Source: Microscilla marina ATCC 23134
GTDB lineage: Bacteria > Bacteroidota > Bacteroidia > Cytophagales > Microscillaceae
NCBI RefSeq assembly: GCF_000169175.1
Contig: NZ_AAWS01000057.1
Span: forward strand, 1-57,792
Reading direction: 5' to 3'
Length of the DNA stretch: 57,792 bases
Within the stretch, counting starts at the first letter, position 1. Each line of letters starts with the position of its first letter. Shown one piece after another: positions 44,872 to 53,496 of the stretch. A model generated the notes under the pieces. It saw only the letters and a list, made by a program, of their open reading frames with translations. It ran no database searches and was not told the origin of the DNA. A program made the position numbers and the translations under genes.

Positions 44872-47559
44872 ATGAAACTAAAGACTTTATGGATAGTAGT
44901 AGCATTACTTATAGTCTTATTGCCACAGGCACACGCCCAAAAAGGAGCCGTATTTGTTGAGCATTATGGCAACCCTATAGCTAACCTTACTACCCAAAAC
45001 AAAGCCATTGTGCAAACCTTGCAAGGCGATATGCTCATAGCCAATGCTCAAGGAGTAGTACACTATAACGGGCACCAATGGCAACGCATAGATGTGAAAG
45101 CCACCGTATATGATTTACTGACCGATTCGGCTACTGTATTTACCGCTGGGCGGATGAGCTTTGGCTACCTAAAGCGCAACCCTACCGGACAGCTTGTATA
45201 TGCCTCGCTCACTACTACCCACAAGAAACTGCCCAAGCGTCCAGGCAATTTTTATTCGATAGGCAAAACCAACCAACATATATACTTTTTGAGCAAAAAA
45301 TTACTGGTAGAAGTAGACAAGAAGAAGTTAAAGGTTACTCGGTTTTGGCAAAGCCAGCCCCAAAAGCCTTACCAGGGATTGGTCACGTTTCAAAACAAAG
45401 TTTTTGTAAACATTGCAGGCGAAGGACTCCATCAGCTTGGGGGCAAAAAACTGACCCCTACCTTGAAAGGATCTAAAGGTGCCAAGTTTAAAGACATACA
45501 AATTACGTCTGCTTTTGCCTCTAAATACCTGCCTTTTTTTACGGCAAGCGACAACTTCGTGTATCGTTATGACGGTACGCTGTGGCAAAAGCTGGTCTTG
45601 CAAGACCAAAAATACCTTCACGAACACACCCTCACCACAGGCAACGCCATTGGGGAAAAATACCTGGCACTGGGTACCCTTGATGCGGGCGTGCTGGTAG
45701 TAGAAGCCAATACAGGCAAAACTTTGTTTGTGATTAACGACCAGACAGGGCTGCCTGACGACGAAATACTAGCCATAGGAGTAGATCAGCAACTGGGACT
45801 GTGGATAGCCCATTCGCTGGGTATTTCGAGAGCAGCGCTTAATGTGCCAGTCAAGGGTTTTGGGCATTACCCCGGTTTGCTGGGTAGTATGACTGCCGTA
45901 ACTCATTGGCAAGACAAAGTATACGTAGCTACCAACGAGGGGGTCTTTTACTTGCACAAAACCGAAACTTATGCGGAGCTTATCAAACATATTACCCACG
46001 AGAAAGTAGAGAAAAAAAAACCGGTAGTGACCAAAATAGTGACCGAGGTAGGCGGAGGTACAGTAGTGGGCAACTTAATCAATAAGGCGTTTGGCAGAAA
46101 GAAAAAGAAAAGAGTGATTTACCGAAAGGTGCCCCAGCGACAGGTAAAAACAGCCACCTCGCAGGTAACCAAAGAGCTGTTGCAAAAGCGCCTTTACAAC
46201 TTGCGGTCTTTCCCTTATTTTTATCAAAAAGTTGCCGGGTTTGATGGCAAAGTCACCCAACTGCTTGCCCTGCCCAACCAATTGCTTATTGCCAGTAATA
46301 ATGGTTTGTATAGCTACCAAAACAAACGGGTAAAGTTAGTGTTGCCCAAGGTGTATGTACACCATCTTTTGTATCAAGACGAGCTACTGTTGGTGGCCAC
46401 CAGTAAGGGGCTGATAAGCTTGCAAAACAAGGCCAGCGCCTGGGTGGTACACGATCGTTTTTCCCAACTAAAGTTACCTGTATATTCGGTAGCCAAAATT
46501 AAGAATAACTTGTGGTTGGGCAGCGAAAACAAAGCTGCCAAAGTACAACTAAGTGCAGACAACCACTACCAGCGTCATCAAGTGTTTGAGCTGCCTCAAT
46601 ATTACCTTGAAAATGTACAGGTGGCAAACTTGCAAAACAAACCTGTGTTGTTTTTGTCTGATGGAGTATATCGTTTTAATGTAACCAAAAAACAGTTTGA
46701 ACGTGATCGGCTGCTCAAAATGCTCAATTTACCTTATCAAACCATTCAGCACCAAGACAAGCACATCTGGACTAACTTTAGGGGGCGTTGGGTAGACATG
46801 CAAAGTTTAAAAACCACTCAATATTTGTCATTATTCACCAAAATATCAGACATTTACCAAGACAAGCAAGGTTTTCTTTGGGTGATTCACGACAACGGTT
46901 TGCATAAACTAGGGCTCTCGTATACCCTTAGAGGCAAGCGGCTCAATGTGTTGGTAAACCGGGTGTTTGACCATCAGAACAAGGATTTGCCCTTTGACAA
47001 AATACGGGTACACCAGGGAACCAAAGCCTATGGAGTAAACATACGTTTAAAAGTGCCTTATTATCTCAACGAAACCTCGGTAGAGTATCAATATAGAATG
47101 AAAGGCGGTAAAAAAGGCTGGAGTAAATGGCAAAGTTCGCCCTTGTTAACTTTTAATATGTTGCCAAGAGGCAAGCATACTATAGAGGTAAGGGCACGCA
47201 ATGGGCTGGGCGAAGAAAGCCGCATTAAAGAAGTGAAGGTGAAAATTATTCCACCCTTCTGGAAAACCTGGTGGTTTTACCTGATAGAGGTATTGGTGTT
47301 GTTGAGCCTGGTGTTTGCATCGGCAGCTTCCAGTCGATTCCAAAAATTTGAACGCTACTCTTACATACTTACTTTTGTGACCATTATCACAGTGTTTGAG
47401 TTCATTGTATTGTCACTGGAGCCGTCAGTAGACGAGTTTTCGGGAGGAGTGCCCGTGTTTAAGTTGTTTATGAATATTATATTGGCTATATCGCTCAACC
47501 CTATCGAGCGAAAGCTTGCCATGTGGCTGAGCAAAAGTAAGCACAGGAAGTATAATTAG
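44872..47559 (+). CDS. Propeller / Y_Y_Y protein with three C-terminal membrane helices and no output domain
   Basis: 895 residues. Signal peptide 1-22 (LWIVVALLIVLLPQAHA). The long body has weak Reg_prop-type repeats (for example LPDDEILAIGVDQQLGLWIA, QDKQGFLWVIHDNGLHKL) that are more degenerate than in the 11.2 kb gene, and an unusual basic insert around residues 375-425. A Y_Y_Y domain lies at about 713-795. Then come three membrane helices: after FWKTWWFYL near 803, near 830 (YILTFVTIITVFEFIVL) and near 865. The protein ends in a short basic tail. No histidine kinase, phosphatase, cyclase or DNA-binding domain follows, so it would need a membrane partner. Confidence 0.8.
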   Translation: MKLKTLWIVVALLIVLLPQAHAQKGAVFVEHYGNPIANLTTQNKAIVQTLQGDMLIANAQGVVHYNGHQWQRIDVKATVYDLLTDSATVFTAGRMSFGYLKRNPTGQLVYASLTTTHKKLPKRPGNFYSIGKTNQHIYFLSKKLLVEVDKKKLKVTRFWQSQPQKPYQGLVTFQNKVFVNIAGEGLHQLGGKKLTPTLKGSKGAKFKDIQITSAFASKYLPFFTASDNFVYRYDGTLWQKLVLQDQKYLHEHTLTTGNAIGEKYLALGTLDAGVLVVEANTGKTLFVINDQTGLPDDEILAIGVDQQLGLWIAHSLGISRAALNVPVKGFGHYPGLLGSMTAVTHWQDKVYVATNEGVFYLHKTETYAELIKHITHEKVEKKKPVVTKIVTEVGGGTVVGNLINKAFGRKKKKRVIYRKVPQRQVKTATSQVTKELLQKRLYNLRSFPYFYQKVAGFDGKVTQLLALPNQLLIASNNGLYSYQNKRVKLVLPKVYVHHLLYQDELLLVATSKGLISLQNKASAWVVHDRFSQLKLPVYSVAKIKNNLWLGSENKAAKVQLSADNHYQRHQVFELPQYYLENVQVANLQNKPVLFLSDGVYRFNVTKKQFERDRLLKMLNLPYQTIQHQDKHIWTNFRGRWVDMQSLKTTQYLSLFTKISDIYQDKQGFLWVIHDNGLHKLGLSYTLRGKRLNVLVNRVFDHQNKDLPFDKIRVHQGTKAYGVNIRLKVPYYLNETSVEYQYRMKGGKKGWSKWQSSPLLTFNMLPRGKHTIEVRARNGLGEESRIKEVKVKIIPPFWKTWWFYLIEVLVLLSLVFASAASSRFQKFERYSYILTFVTIITVFEFIVLSLEPSVDEFSGGVPVFKLFMNIILAISLNPIERKLAMWLSKSKHRKYN

Positions 47560-47897
47560 CCGTTTTTGAGGATAAACAAACTGGTGCATGGTCGCACAAT
47601 TGGCCAAGGCAAAGTAAAAAAAACATCAGACGCTAATTTGCATTTTCATAGAATTTATTCCATTTTTGAAGCAAATTTTGCTATTAAAATAAGCAATTGT
47701 TAAAAATAATAGCAATTATTTGGCAAAGTTGCATTGTATTAAAGTCTAAAACCAAGGCACAACATTTTACTAATCTTGGGGCTAACCCCATACACTATCA
47801 GTGAGATATATACTATACAAAGACTGATATACACTGGCACCCAATGTGGTGAGTAGAGGAATGGTTGCCTTGTTACTATAAAAACAAAATCAAACAA
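47560..47897. other. Intergenic stretch before parC
   Basis: About 340 AT-rich bases with no gene, no repeat match and no clear promoter box. Confidence 0.35.
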
Positions 47898-49889
47898 ATG
47901 GCTAGTCAGGAGAATAAAGTTACAATTTCGGAAGTCTACAAAGACTGGTTTTTGGATTATGCTTCGTATGTGATTCTTGAGCGTGCTGTACCATCGGGAT
48001 ATGATGGACTGAAACCGGTACAACGCCGGATTTTGCACGCAATGAAAGAGATGGATGATGGGCGCTATAACAAAGTAGCCAATGTAATAGGGCAGGCAAT
48101 GCAGTACCACCCCCACGGAGACGCGTCTATTGGGGATGCATTGGTAAATATGGGGCAAAAAGACTTGCTGGTAGATACACAAGGAAACTGGGGAGACATC
48201 AACACGGGAGATAGTGCAGCCGCACCTCGTTATATAGAAGGGCGTTTGTCTAAGTTTGCCCTGGACGTAATCTTTAACCCCCAAACCACCGAATGGCAAC
48301 TCTCTTATGACGGTAGAAAAAAAGAACCTGTAAACCTTCCGGTAAAGTTTCCTTTGCTGTTGGCGCAAGGTACCGAAGGCATTGCAGTAGGGCTTGCCAC
48401 CAAAGTAATGCCGCATAACTTCAATGAGTTGATTGATGCCTCGATAGAATTGTTGCGGGGCAATGAGGTCACAATTTATCCTGATTTTGCTACGGGGGGT
48501 ACGATGGACGTCACCAACTATAGGCATGGGGTAAAAGGGGGCAGACTAAGGGTAAGGGTAGACATAGAGCAAGTAAGCCGGAAGATTTTGGCTATTAAAA
48601 ATGTGCCTTATGGAGTAACTACCGAAAACTTGATAGAGTCCATCAAGAAAGCCAACGATGCCAATAAAATAAAGGTGAAAAAAATTATTGACAACACTGC
48701 CAAAGATGTAGAAATACAAGTGCACTTGTCAACCGGGGTAGAGCCTGAGCAAACTATAGATGCCTTGTATGCCTTTACCAATTGTGAGGTGAGTATTTCG
48801 CCCAATGCCTGTGTGATTCTCGACGACAAGCCTTGTTTTATCAAGGTAGAAGAGTTGCTCAAGATCAACACTCAAAAAACCAAAGACCTGTTAGAGCAGG
48901 AGCTGCTCATTAGAAAAAGCGAGCTACAAGAGAAAATGTTGTATAGCTCGCTTGAAAAGATATTTATCGAAAATCGTATTTACCGCGATATTGAAGAGTG
49001 CGAAACCTGGGAGGCAGTGCTCGAAACCATAGATAAAGGGCTGAACCCCTTCAAGCAAGACTTTTACCGCGAAATAGGAGAAGAAGACCTGATCAGGTTA
49101 ACCGAAATAAAAATTAAACGTATTTCTAAATTTGACTCTTTCAAAGCAGACGAGTTGATGAAGCGCCTGGGCGATGAGTTGGCAGAAGTAGAGCGTAACT
49201 TGAAAAGCCTGACCAAGTATGCCATTCGTTATTTCAGAGAGCTGAAGAAAAAGTATGGCAAAGACCGTGAGCGTCGTACCATTATCCAAGAGTTTGAAGA
49301 CATCAATGCCAAAGATGTGGTAATCAATAATCAAAAACTATATGTCAACCGTGAAGACGGTTTTATTGGTTATGGACTCAAAAAAGATGAGTATGTAGTT
49401 GACTGTTCAGACATCGACGAAGTGATTACTTTTTGTGAAGATGGCAAGTACAAAATAGTAAAAATTGCTCCCAAGGTGTTTATTGGCAAAAATATTATCC
49501 ACGTGGCAGTGTTCGACAAGTCGGACAAAAACCTGGTATACAATGCCATTTACCGCGATGGGGTGTCGGGCAGGGCTATGGCAAAACGTTTTCAGGTAAA
49601 AGCAGTTATCAGAGACCGAGAGTATGATGTGACCAAGGGGACCCCACGCTCGAAGTTGTTGTACTTTAGCATAAACCCCAAAGGCGAAACCGAGGAGGTG
49701 TCGGTGCGATTGACCAGGGCATCGAAAGCCAAAAACAAGCTCATTACCTACGACTTTGCCGAGATTGATGTAAAGGGCAAAAGTGCTCAAGGCAATATTG
49801 TTACCAAACATCCAGTACAAAAGGTGAACAAATCGAAAAGTAACACGGTGCGGGTAGAAAAGCCCAAAAGCCCCGATTTGTTTGATTAA
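47898..49889 (+). CDS. parC: Topoisomerase IV subunit A (GyrA/ParC type), short form
   Basis: 663 residues from ATG 47898 (MASQENKVTISEVYKDWF). DNA-cleaving subunit of a type IIA topoisomerase. The breakage-reunion domain is complete: QRRILHAMKEMDDGR, VIGQAMQYHPHGDASIGDAL (quinolone-determining region) and the catalytic Tyr112 in SAAAPRYIEGR. A coiled coil and tower follow to about residue 480. The C-terminal DNA-wrapping domain is cut down to the first part (KGNIVTKHPVQKV-like segment near 640) and a short Lys-rich end. Usual ParC/GyrA length is about 750-900, so 100-250 residues are missing. There is no frameshift: a terminator follows 28 bases after the stop. parE is not adjacent. Confidence 0.9.
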   Translation: MASQENKVTISEVYKDWFLDYASYVILERAVPSGYDGLKPVQRRILHAMKEMDDGRYNKVANVIGQAMQYHPHGDASIGDALVNMGQKDLLVDTQGNWGDINTGDSAAAPRYIEGRLSKFALDVIFNPQTTEWQLSYDGRKKEPVNLPVKFPLLLAQGTEGIAVGLATKVMPHNFNELIDASIELLRGNEVTIYPDFATGGTMDVTNYRHGVKGGRLRVRVDIEQVSRKILAIKNVPYGVTTENLIESIKKANDANKIKVKKIIDNTAKDVEIQVHLSTGVEPEQTIDALYAFTNCEVSISPNACVILDDKPCFIKVEELLKINTQKTKDLLEQELLIRKSELQEKMLYSSLEKIFIENRIYRDIEECETWEAVLETIDKGLNPFKQDFYREIGEEDLIRLTEIKIKRISKFDSFKADELMKRLGDELAEVERNLKSLTKYAIRYFRELKKKYGKDRERRTIIQEFEDINAKDVVINNQKLYVNREDGFIGYGLKKDEYVVDCSDIDEVITFCEDGKYKIVKIAPKVFIGKNIIHVAVFDKSDKNLVYNAIYRDGVSGRAMAKRFQVKAVIRDREYDVTKGTPRSKLLYFSINPKGETEEVSVRLTRASKAKNKLITYDFAEIDVKGKSAQGNIVTKHPVQKVNKSKSNTVRVEKPKSPDLFD

Positions 49890-49916
49890 TGAGGAGCTTG
49901 CTAAAATTAAAAGCAT

Positions 49917-49960
49917 AAAAAAAACGGGAGTAAGTCTAAAGACCTGCTCCCGTTTTTTTA
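49917..49960 (+). terminator. Bidirectional terminator between parC and the PCD gene
   Basis: AAAAAAAACGGGAG (49917-49930) pairs with CTCCCGTTTTTTTA (49947-49960). T-runs on both strands serve the two converging genes. Confidence 0.9.
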
Positions 49961-49976
49961 TGTTGTTTGTGCGGCT

Positions 49977-50207
49977 TTACACCAACTCATCAATCAAAGC
50001 CGCCAGTTTTTTATCTTTATCGGTGACAGTATTACCCGCGTCGTGTGTAGTAAGTTCAATTTCCACTTTATTATACACATTAGACCAGTTAGGGTGATGA
50101 TCCATTTTTTCGGCAATCAAGGCAACACTCGACATAAAGCCAAAAGCTTCTACAAAGTTTTTAAATTCAAAAGTTCTTTTCAGTTTATTGTTTTCTTCCT
50201 TCCACAT
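49977..50207 (-). CDS. Pterin-4a-carbinolamine dehydratase
   Basis: 76 residues, the short form. Dehydrates 4a-hydroxytetrahydrobiopterin; known as PhhB/DCoH. The active-site motif is [20 protein letters not shown] near residues 33-52 followed by TTHD, giving the three catalytic His. No aromatic amino acid hydroxylase lies nearby. TACATTTG at 50246-50253 on the minus strand is a candidate -7 box. Confidence 0.92.
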   Translation of the reverse strand: MWKEENNKLKRTFEFKNFVEAFGFMSSVALIAEKMDHHPNWSNVYNKVEIELTTHDAGNTVTDKDKKLAALIDELV

Positions 50208-50245
50208 AATAATTTGGGTGATTGAGTGAATAATTTGAGAAAGTT

Positions 50246-50253
50246 CAAATGTA
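50246..50253 (-). promoter_or_regulatory. Candidate -7 promoter box for the PCD gene
   Basis: TACATTTG on the minus strand matches TAnnTTTG, 39 bases before the start codon; -33 element not clear. Confidence 0.4.
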
Positions 50254-50348
50254 AGGAATCATTAAAAATAAAGCTTTACTCTATTGGTTATTTTGTAGGG
50301 GGAAATTGTACAGTGTACCAAGTTAAAATAGCCTTGTGGCAAGAAGGC

Positions 50349-50675
50349 TTACCTAAAAACAATTTCCTGGAGTTTTTCTTCGCCTAGGTTGTGGTTAATA
50401 CGGTCTAAAATATTGGTTTTGCGCATCAATAGCTCGGTACGAAGCGGTGGAGAAGAAATCTTGATAAAAATTGTATGGTTTTTTATATAAACCCACTCAG
50501 TTCGGCAGGCTACCTCTTCGCCCATTAGGTCGCCCCATACTTGTATAATGTGGGCTTCATCATACTTGTTTTTGATCTTATAATTATTTAACAGCTCATA
50601 TACTGCATCTTTCATGGTAGTGGTAGAGGCTTTTCGGGGTTGGTTTTTATGATTGCGAAATAAGTAATCTGACAT
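50349..50675 (-). CDS. DUF721 protein (DciA-like)
   Basis: 108 residues, full length for the Bacteroidota DUF721 family. Pattern: MKDAVYELLNNYKIKNKYDE, then IIQVWGDLMGEEVACRTEWV and LRTELLMRKTNILDRINHNLG. DUF721 includes DciA, a helicase operator in bacteria lacking DnaC; this family member is the short, KH-like core without extension. Its relation to recF (often a neighbour elsewhere) is broken here. A -7-like box TATTTTTG lies at 50748-50755 on the minus strand. Confidence 0.85.
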   Translation of the reverse strand: MSDYLFRNHKNQPRKASTTTMKDAVYELLNNYKIKNKYDEAHIIQVWGDLMGEEVACRTEWVYIKNHTIFIKISSPPLRTELLMRKTNILDRINHNLGEEKLQEIVFR

Positions 50676-51058
50676 ATATTTAAATTAAAAATTTTCGAGG
50701 AAATAGGGTTACACTCAATAATTTGACCTTTTTGCTAAAATAGATAACAAAAATACAAAAACAACGCTCATATTGCTAATTAAATGAGCAGTATTTCAAC
50801 GCTAAAAATCACCTCTTTTAGAGATGAATCAGCGCTTGTTTAAAGCGTTCGTTTACAGGAGGTTTTGAACAAGCGCCAAAAAGTGCGCAAAGCTAAGGGA
50901 TTAAGAAGTATGGCACAAGCCAAAAAACTAAACACTTTCTGACGACTATTCAAAAACCTTTGTAAATTTACCCCTCGCTTGTAAGGTATTTGATTAGGCA
51001 GCACCCTGAGGTAGTTATTCAATATTTACTTACAAACCCCAAAACTTAAACAAATAGG
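50676..51058. other. Divergent gap between DUF721 and methyltransferase genes
   Basis: 383 bases without a gene. It holds the candidate -7 box for DUF721 (50748-50755, minus strand). Nothing else is recognised. Confidence 0.4.
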
Positions 51059-51943
51059 ATGCTAATGGATAGGAAATATATTTTCTCATTATTGCTGGTG
51101 TTGAGCGGTGTTTTTTTTACTGTGACAAACGTGCAGGCACAAGACAAAAAAGAGAAGGATAAAGACAAAATAGAACTTTACCAGAGGTATACACCCATTT
51201 CGTGGTTTTATAACGAATATTGGGCACAGCCATTTGCTACTACTGCAATACAAAGCCTTCATACGGTGCTTTTTCCACGGATTAATTCCAATGCCAAAAT
51301 ACTTGACTTAATGTGTGGCAGTGGACGTGTGACCAACGCCTTGAAAAAACGAGGTTACAAAATGACAGGGTTAGATGCTTCAGAAGGCATGCTCAATTTT
51401 GCCAGAGTAAACGCTCCCGGAGTACCTTTTATGTTAGACGATGCCCGTCTTTTTGATATAAAAGATGAGTTTGACGCTGTCATCTGTATGAATAACGGGT
51501 TGAACCATATCTTGCAATGGAAAGAGTTGGTAATGGCGTATAGCAAGGTGTATGCATCGCTCAAAAAAGGAGGTTACTTTGTGTTTGATATGAGCCTGGA
51601 GGAGCACTACAAAAATTCATTCTCTAAGCAACGCAATTGGGTAGAGCGCGACAATTTTTCTTGTTTGTATAACTTTAATTACAATCCTCAAGAGCGTTTG
51701 GGGGCTATAGATTTTGTGATGTTTTTGGCAAAACAACCTGCTAAAACTCCAGAAGAAAAAGCGGCGCAGGTATGGGGGCGCGTGTCGTGGAGGGTAACCC
51801 AATACTGTTACTCGCACCTTAAGATTATAGATGCGCTTGAAAAAGTAGGTTTTACTGTAATTAAAGTATACGACGGGCAAGATGACTTGAAAAGAGGCGC
51901 CTACAACAAAGGGCGAAGATACTATTTGTGCCAAAAGAAATAG
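51059..51943 (+). CDS. Class I SAM methyltransferase with an N-terminal signal peptide
   Basis: 294 residues. The N-terminus is a clear signal peptide (RKYIFSLLLVLSGVFFTV, then VQAQ at about 25-28), followed by a Lys/Asp-rich spacer. The methyltransferase core then starts: motif I ILDLMCGSGRVTNALKKRG near residues 81-99, GLDASEGMLNFAR near 105-117 (acidic end of beta2), a motif-II-like AVICMNNGLNHIL near 139-151, and LKKGGYFVFDMSL near 170-182. The fold looks intact. An exported SAM methyltransferase is odd because SAM is cytoplasmic. A short start at Met3 does not remove the signal; the first Met after the spacer would be residue 93, inside the core. Confidence 0.8.
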   Translation: MLMDRKYIFSLLLVLSGVFFTVTNVQAQDKKEKDKDKIELYQRYTPISWFYNEYWAQPFATTAIQSLHTVLFPRINSNAKILDLMCGSGRVTNALKKRGYKMTGLDASEGMLNFARVNAPGVPFMLDDARLFDIKDEFDAVICMNNGLNHILQWKELVMAYSKVYASLKKGGYFVFDMSLEEHYKNSFSKQRNWVERDNFSCLYNFNYNPQERLGAIDFVMFLAKQPAKTPEEKAAQVWGRVSWRVTQYCYSHLKIIDALEKVGFTVIKVYDGQDDLKRGAYNKGRRYYLCQKK

Positions 51944-52061
51944 TTATGGAGGGCAGGTTTTTAACAGACTTGCTTTTTTTATTTGAATTTTGTCTGCCTA
52001 AGTCCAACATTGGTAAACAAATCTGAATAGGCAAGGTTATTTTTATAGTTTTACTCAATTA

Positions 52062-52307
52062 CAATACTCCGCAGTGATTTTAGTCAAAGTTGGTTGCTGA
52101 TTAACTTTGTTGAGTTCGCCAGAGGCTCGGTTATCAGTTATTTATGAATTTAAAAACTATTTAACTGGGTGTTTAGGCATAAAACCGAAACACTTTTGAA
52201 AATAAAGTGAGTACGCAATCTTAATATAAAACACTGATTGACTTCATTGAGCTCACAAGTTCGGTTTACAGCATTTAATAAGGTGAACATTTACTCGAAT
52301 CAGCTAT
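52062..52307 (+). repeat. Inverted partner of the 42.6 kb repeat (246 bases, two inserts)
   Basis: Matches the reverse complement of 42571-42759 apart from two inserts. Insert 1 lies about 52100-52130 (ATTAACTTTGTTGAGTTCGC then CAGAGGCTCGG) and insert 2 about 52233-52260 (ATTGACTTCATTGAGCTCAC then AAGTTCGG). Both follow CTG and are related to each other. Confidence 0.85.
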
Positions 52308-52324
52308 GGACTATCGACTAAATA

Positions 52325-52865
52325 CTTTTAACTACGCTTTTCATAAATCACTGAAAATCAACGTGATATAAAAGTGTAGTTACTTGTGGAACAGGGTCTA
52401 GCTTGCCCCCTGTCGGGGCTTTTAACTACGCTTTTTGTAAGTTATTGAAAATCAATGTGATACAAAAGTGTAGTTACCTGTGGAACAGGGTCTAGCTTGC
52501 GACTTGTCGCTTGAAGCTTGCCCCCTGTCGGGGCTTTTAACTACGCTTTTTGTAAGCTGCTGAAAATCAACGTGATACAAAAGTGTAGTTACCTGTGGAA
52601 CAGGGTCTAGCTTGCGACTTGTCGCTTGAAGCTTGCCCCCTGTCGGGGCTTTTAACTACGCTTTTCATAAGTCACTGAAAATCAACGTGATATAAAAGTG
52701 TAGTTACTTGTGGAACAGGGTCTAGCTTGCCCCCTGTCGGGGCTTTTAACTAACAAATTCATAAACCACTGAAAATAAGTATACTATGATTTTGTTAGCT
52801 GTCTCTGGAACAGGAGGCAACTTGAAGCTTGTTGCTTAAAGCTTGCTCCTGTCGGTGCTATGGAC
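52325..52865 (+). repeat. Tandem array of hairpin repeat units
   Basis: Four similar units start at 52325, 52419, 52534 and 52649 (spacings 94, 115, 115), and a diverged fifth at 52743 (94 after the fourth). The 115-base units have an extra 21 bases that contain the palindrome GCGACTTGTCGC. Each unit forms the stem AACTACGCTTTT/AAAAGTGTAGTT around a loop with TGAAAATCAACGTGAT, and ends in GCCCCCTGTCGGGGC. In the fifth unit the stem arms have both changed (AACTAACAAATT with ATTTTGTTAGCT) and still pair at 10 of 12 positions. No ORF. Confidence 0.85.
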
Positions 52866-52910
52866 TATTGCAATTACTGAGTCATCATTAAATATACACC
52901 AAATATCACG

Positions 52911-53384
52911 ATGGACAACAATCACTTATTTATAGAAGCAGTACGCAGTGGTAACCTGAGCACAGTTAAGCAACACCTGAGTAAGTACCCCAATGCTGTC
53001 AATCAAAAAAACGCTCAAGGTTTTACTCCTTTGATTTTGGCGGCTTATTATGATCAATTGCCTGTAGTAGCTTATTTGATTGAGCAAGGCGCTGACATTT
53101 CGGATGTAGATGCCTCTGGCAATACCGCATTGATGGGGGCTTGTTTTAAAGGCTATGAGCAACTGGTGAGCCAGCTTATTGCCTTGGGAGCTGATGTAAA
53201 CGTGCGCAATGTACAAGGAGCAACTGCTTTGATATATGCGTGTATGTTTGATAAGCAAGCCATTGCCCAGTTACTGCTGGAACAAGGAGCAGATGCTTCT
53301 ATCAAAGATACCCAAGGCAAAACTGCCCTTGACCATGCCAAAGCCAAAGGGCTAAAGTGGGGAGAAGAACTACTACAGGTCTGA
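52911..53384 (+). CDS. Ankyrin repeat protein
   Basis: 157 residues of nearly pure ankyrin repeats, about four to five: NHLFIEAVRSGNLSTVKQHL, QGFTPLILAAYYDQLPVVAY with LIEQGADISDVD, GNTALMGACFKGYEQLVSQL with LIALGADVNVRN, QGATALIYACMFDKQAIAQL with LLEQGADASIKD, and GKTALDHAKAKGL. Small cytoplasmic protein-binding module. It has no signal peptide and no partner domain. A terminator follows at 53417-53443. Confidence 0.92.
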   Translation: MDNNHLFIEAVRSGNLSTVKQHLSKYPNAVNQKNAQGFTPLILAAYYDQLPVVAYLIEQGADISDVDASGNTALMGACFKGYEQLVSQLIALGADVNVRNVQGATALIYACMFDKQAIAQLLLEQGADASIKDTQGKTALDHAKAKGLKWGEELLQV

Positions 53385-53416
53385 ATAGCGAATGATTTGT
53401 CGACAAGTAAGAGAAG

Positions 53417-53443
53417 CCGCTTTATTTATAAAGCGGTTTTTTT
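53417..53443 (+). terminator. Rho-independent terminator of the ankyrin gene
   Basis: CCGCTTTA (53417-53424) and TAAAGCGG (53429-53436) across four bases, then TTTTTTT. Confidence 0.9.
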
Positions 53444-53496
53444 GTAATAGAATGCCTGTAAATGTGCCAAATCCTTTGTATCTTTCATGAGACTAC

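Noticed and set aside
52325-52865. CRISPR array or protein repeat at 52.3 kb
   Set aside because: Whole units repeat, including what would be spacers; no open frame is kept through units of 94 and 115 bases.
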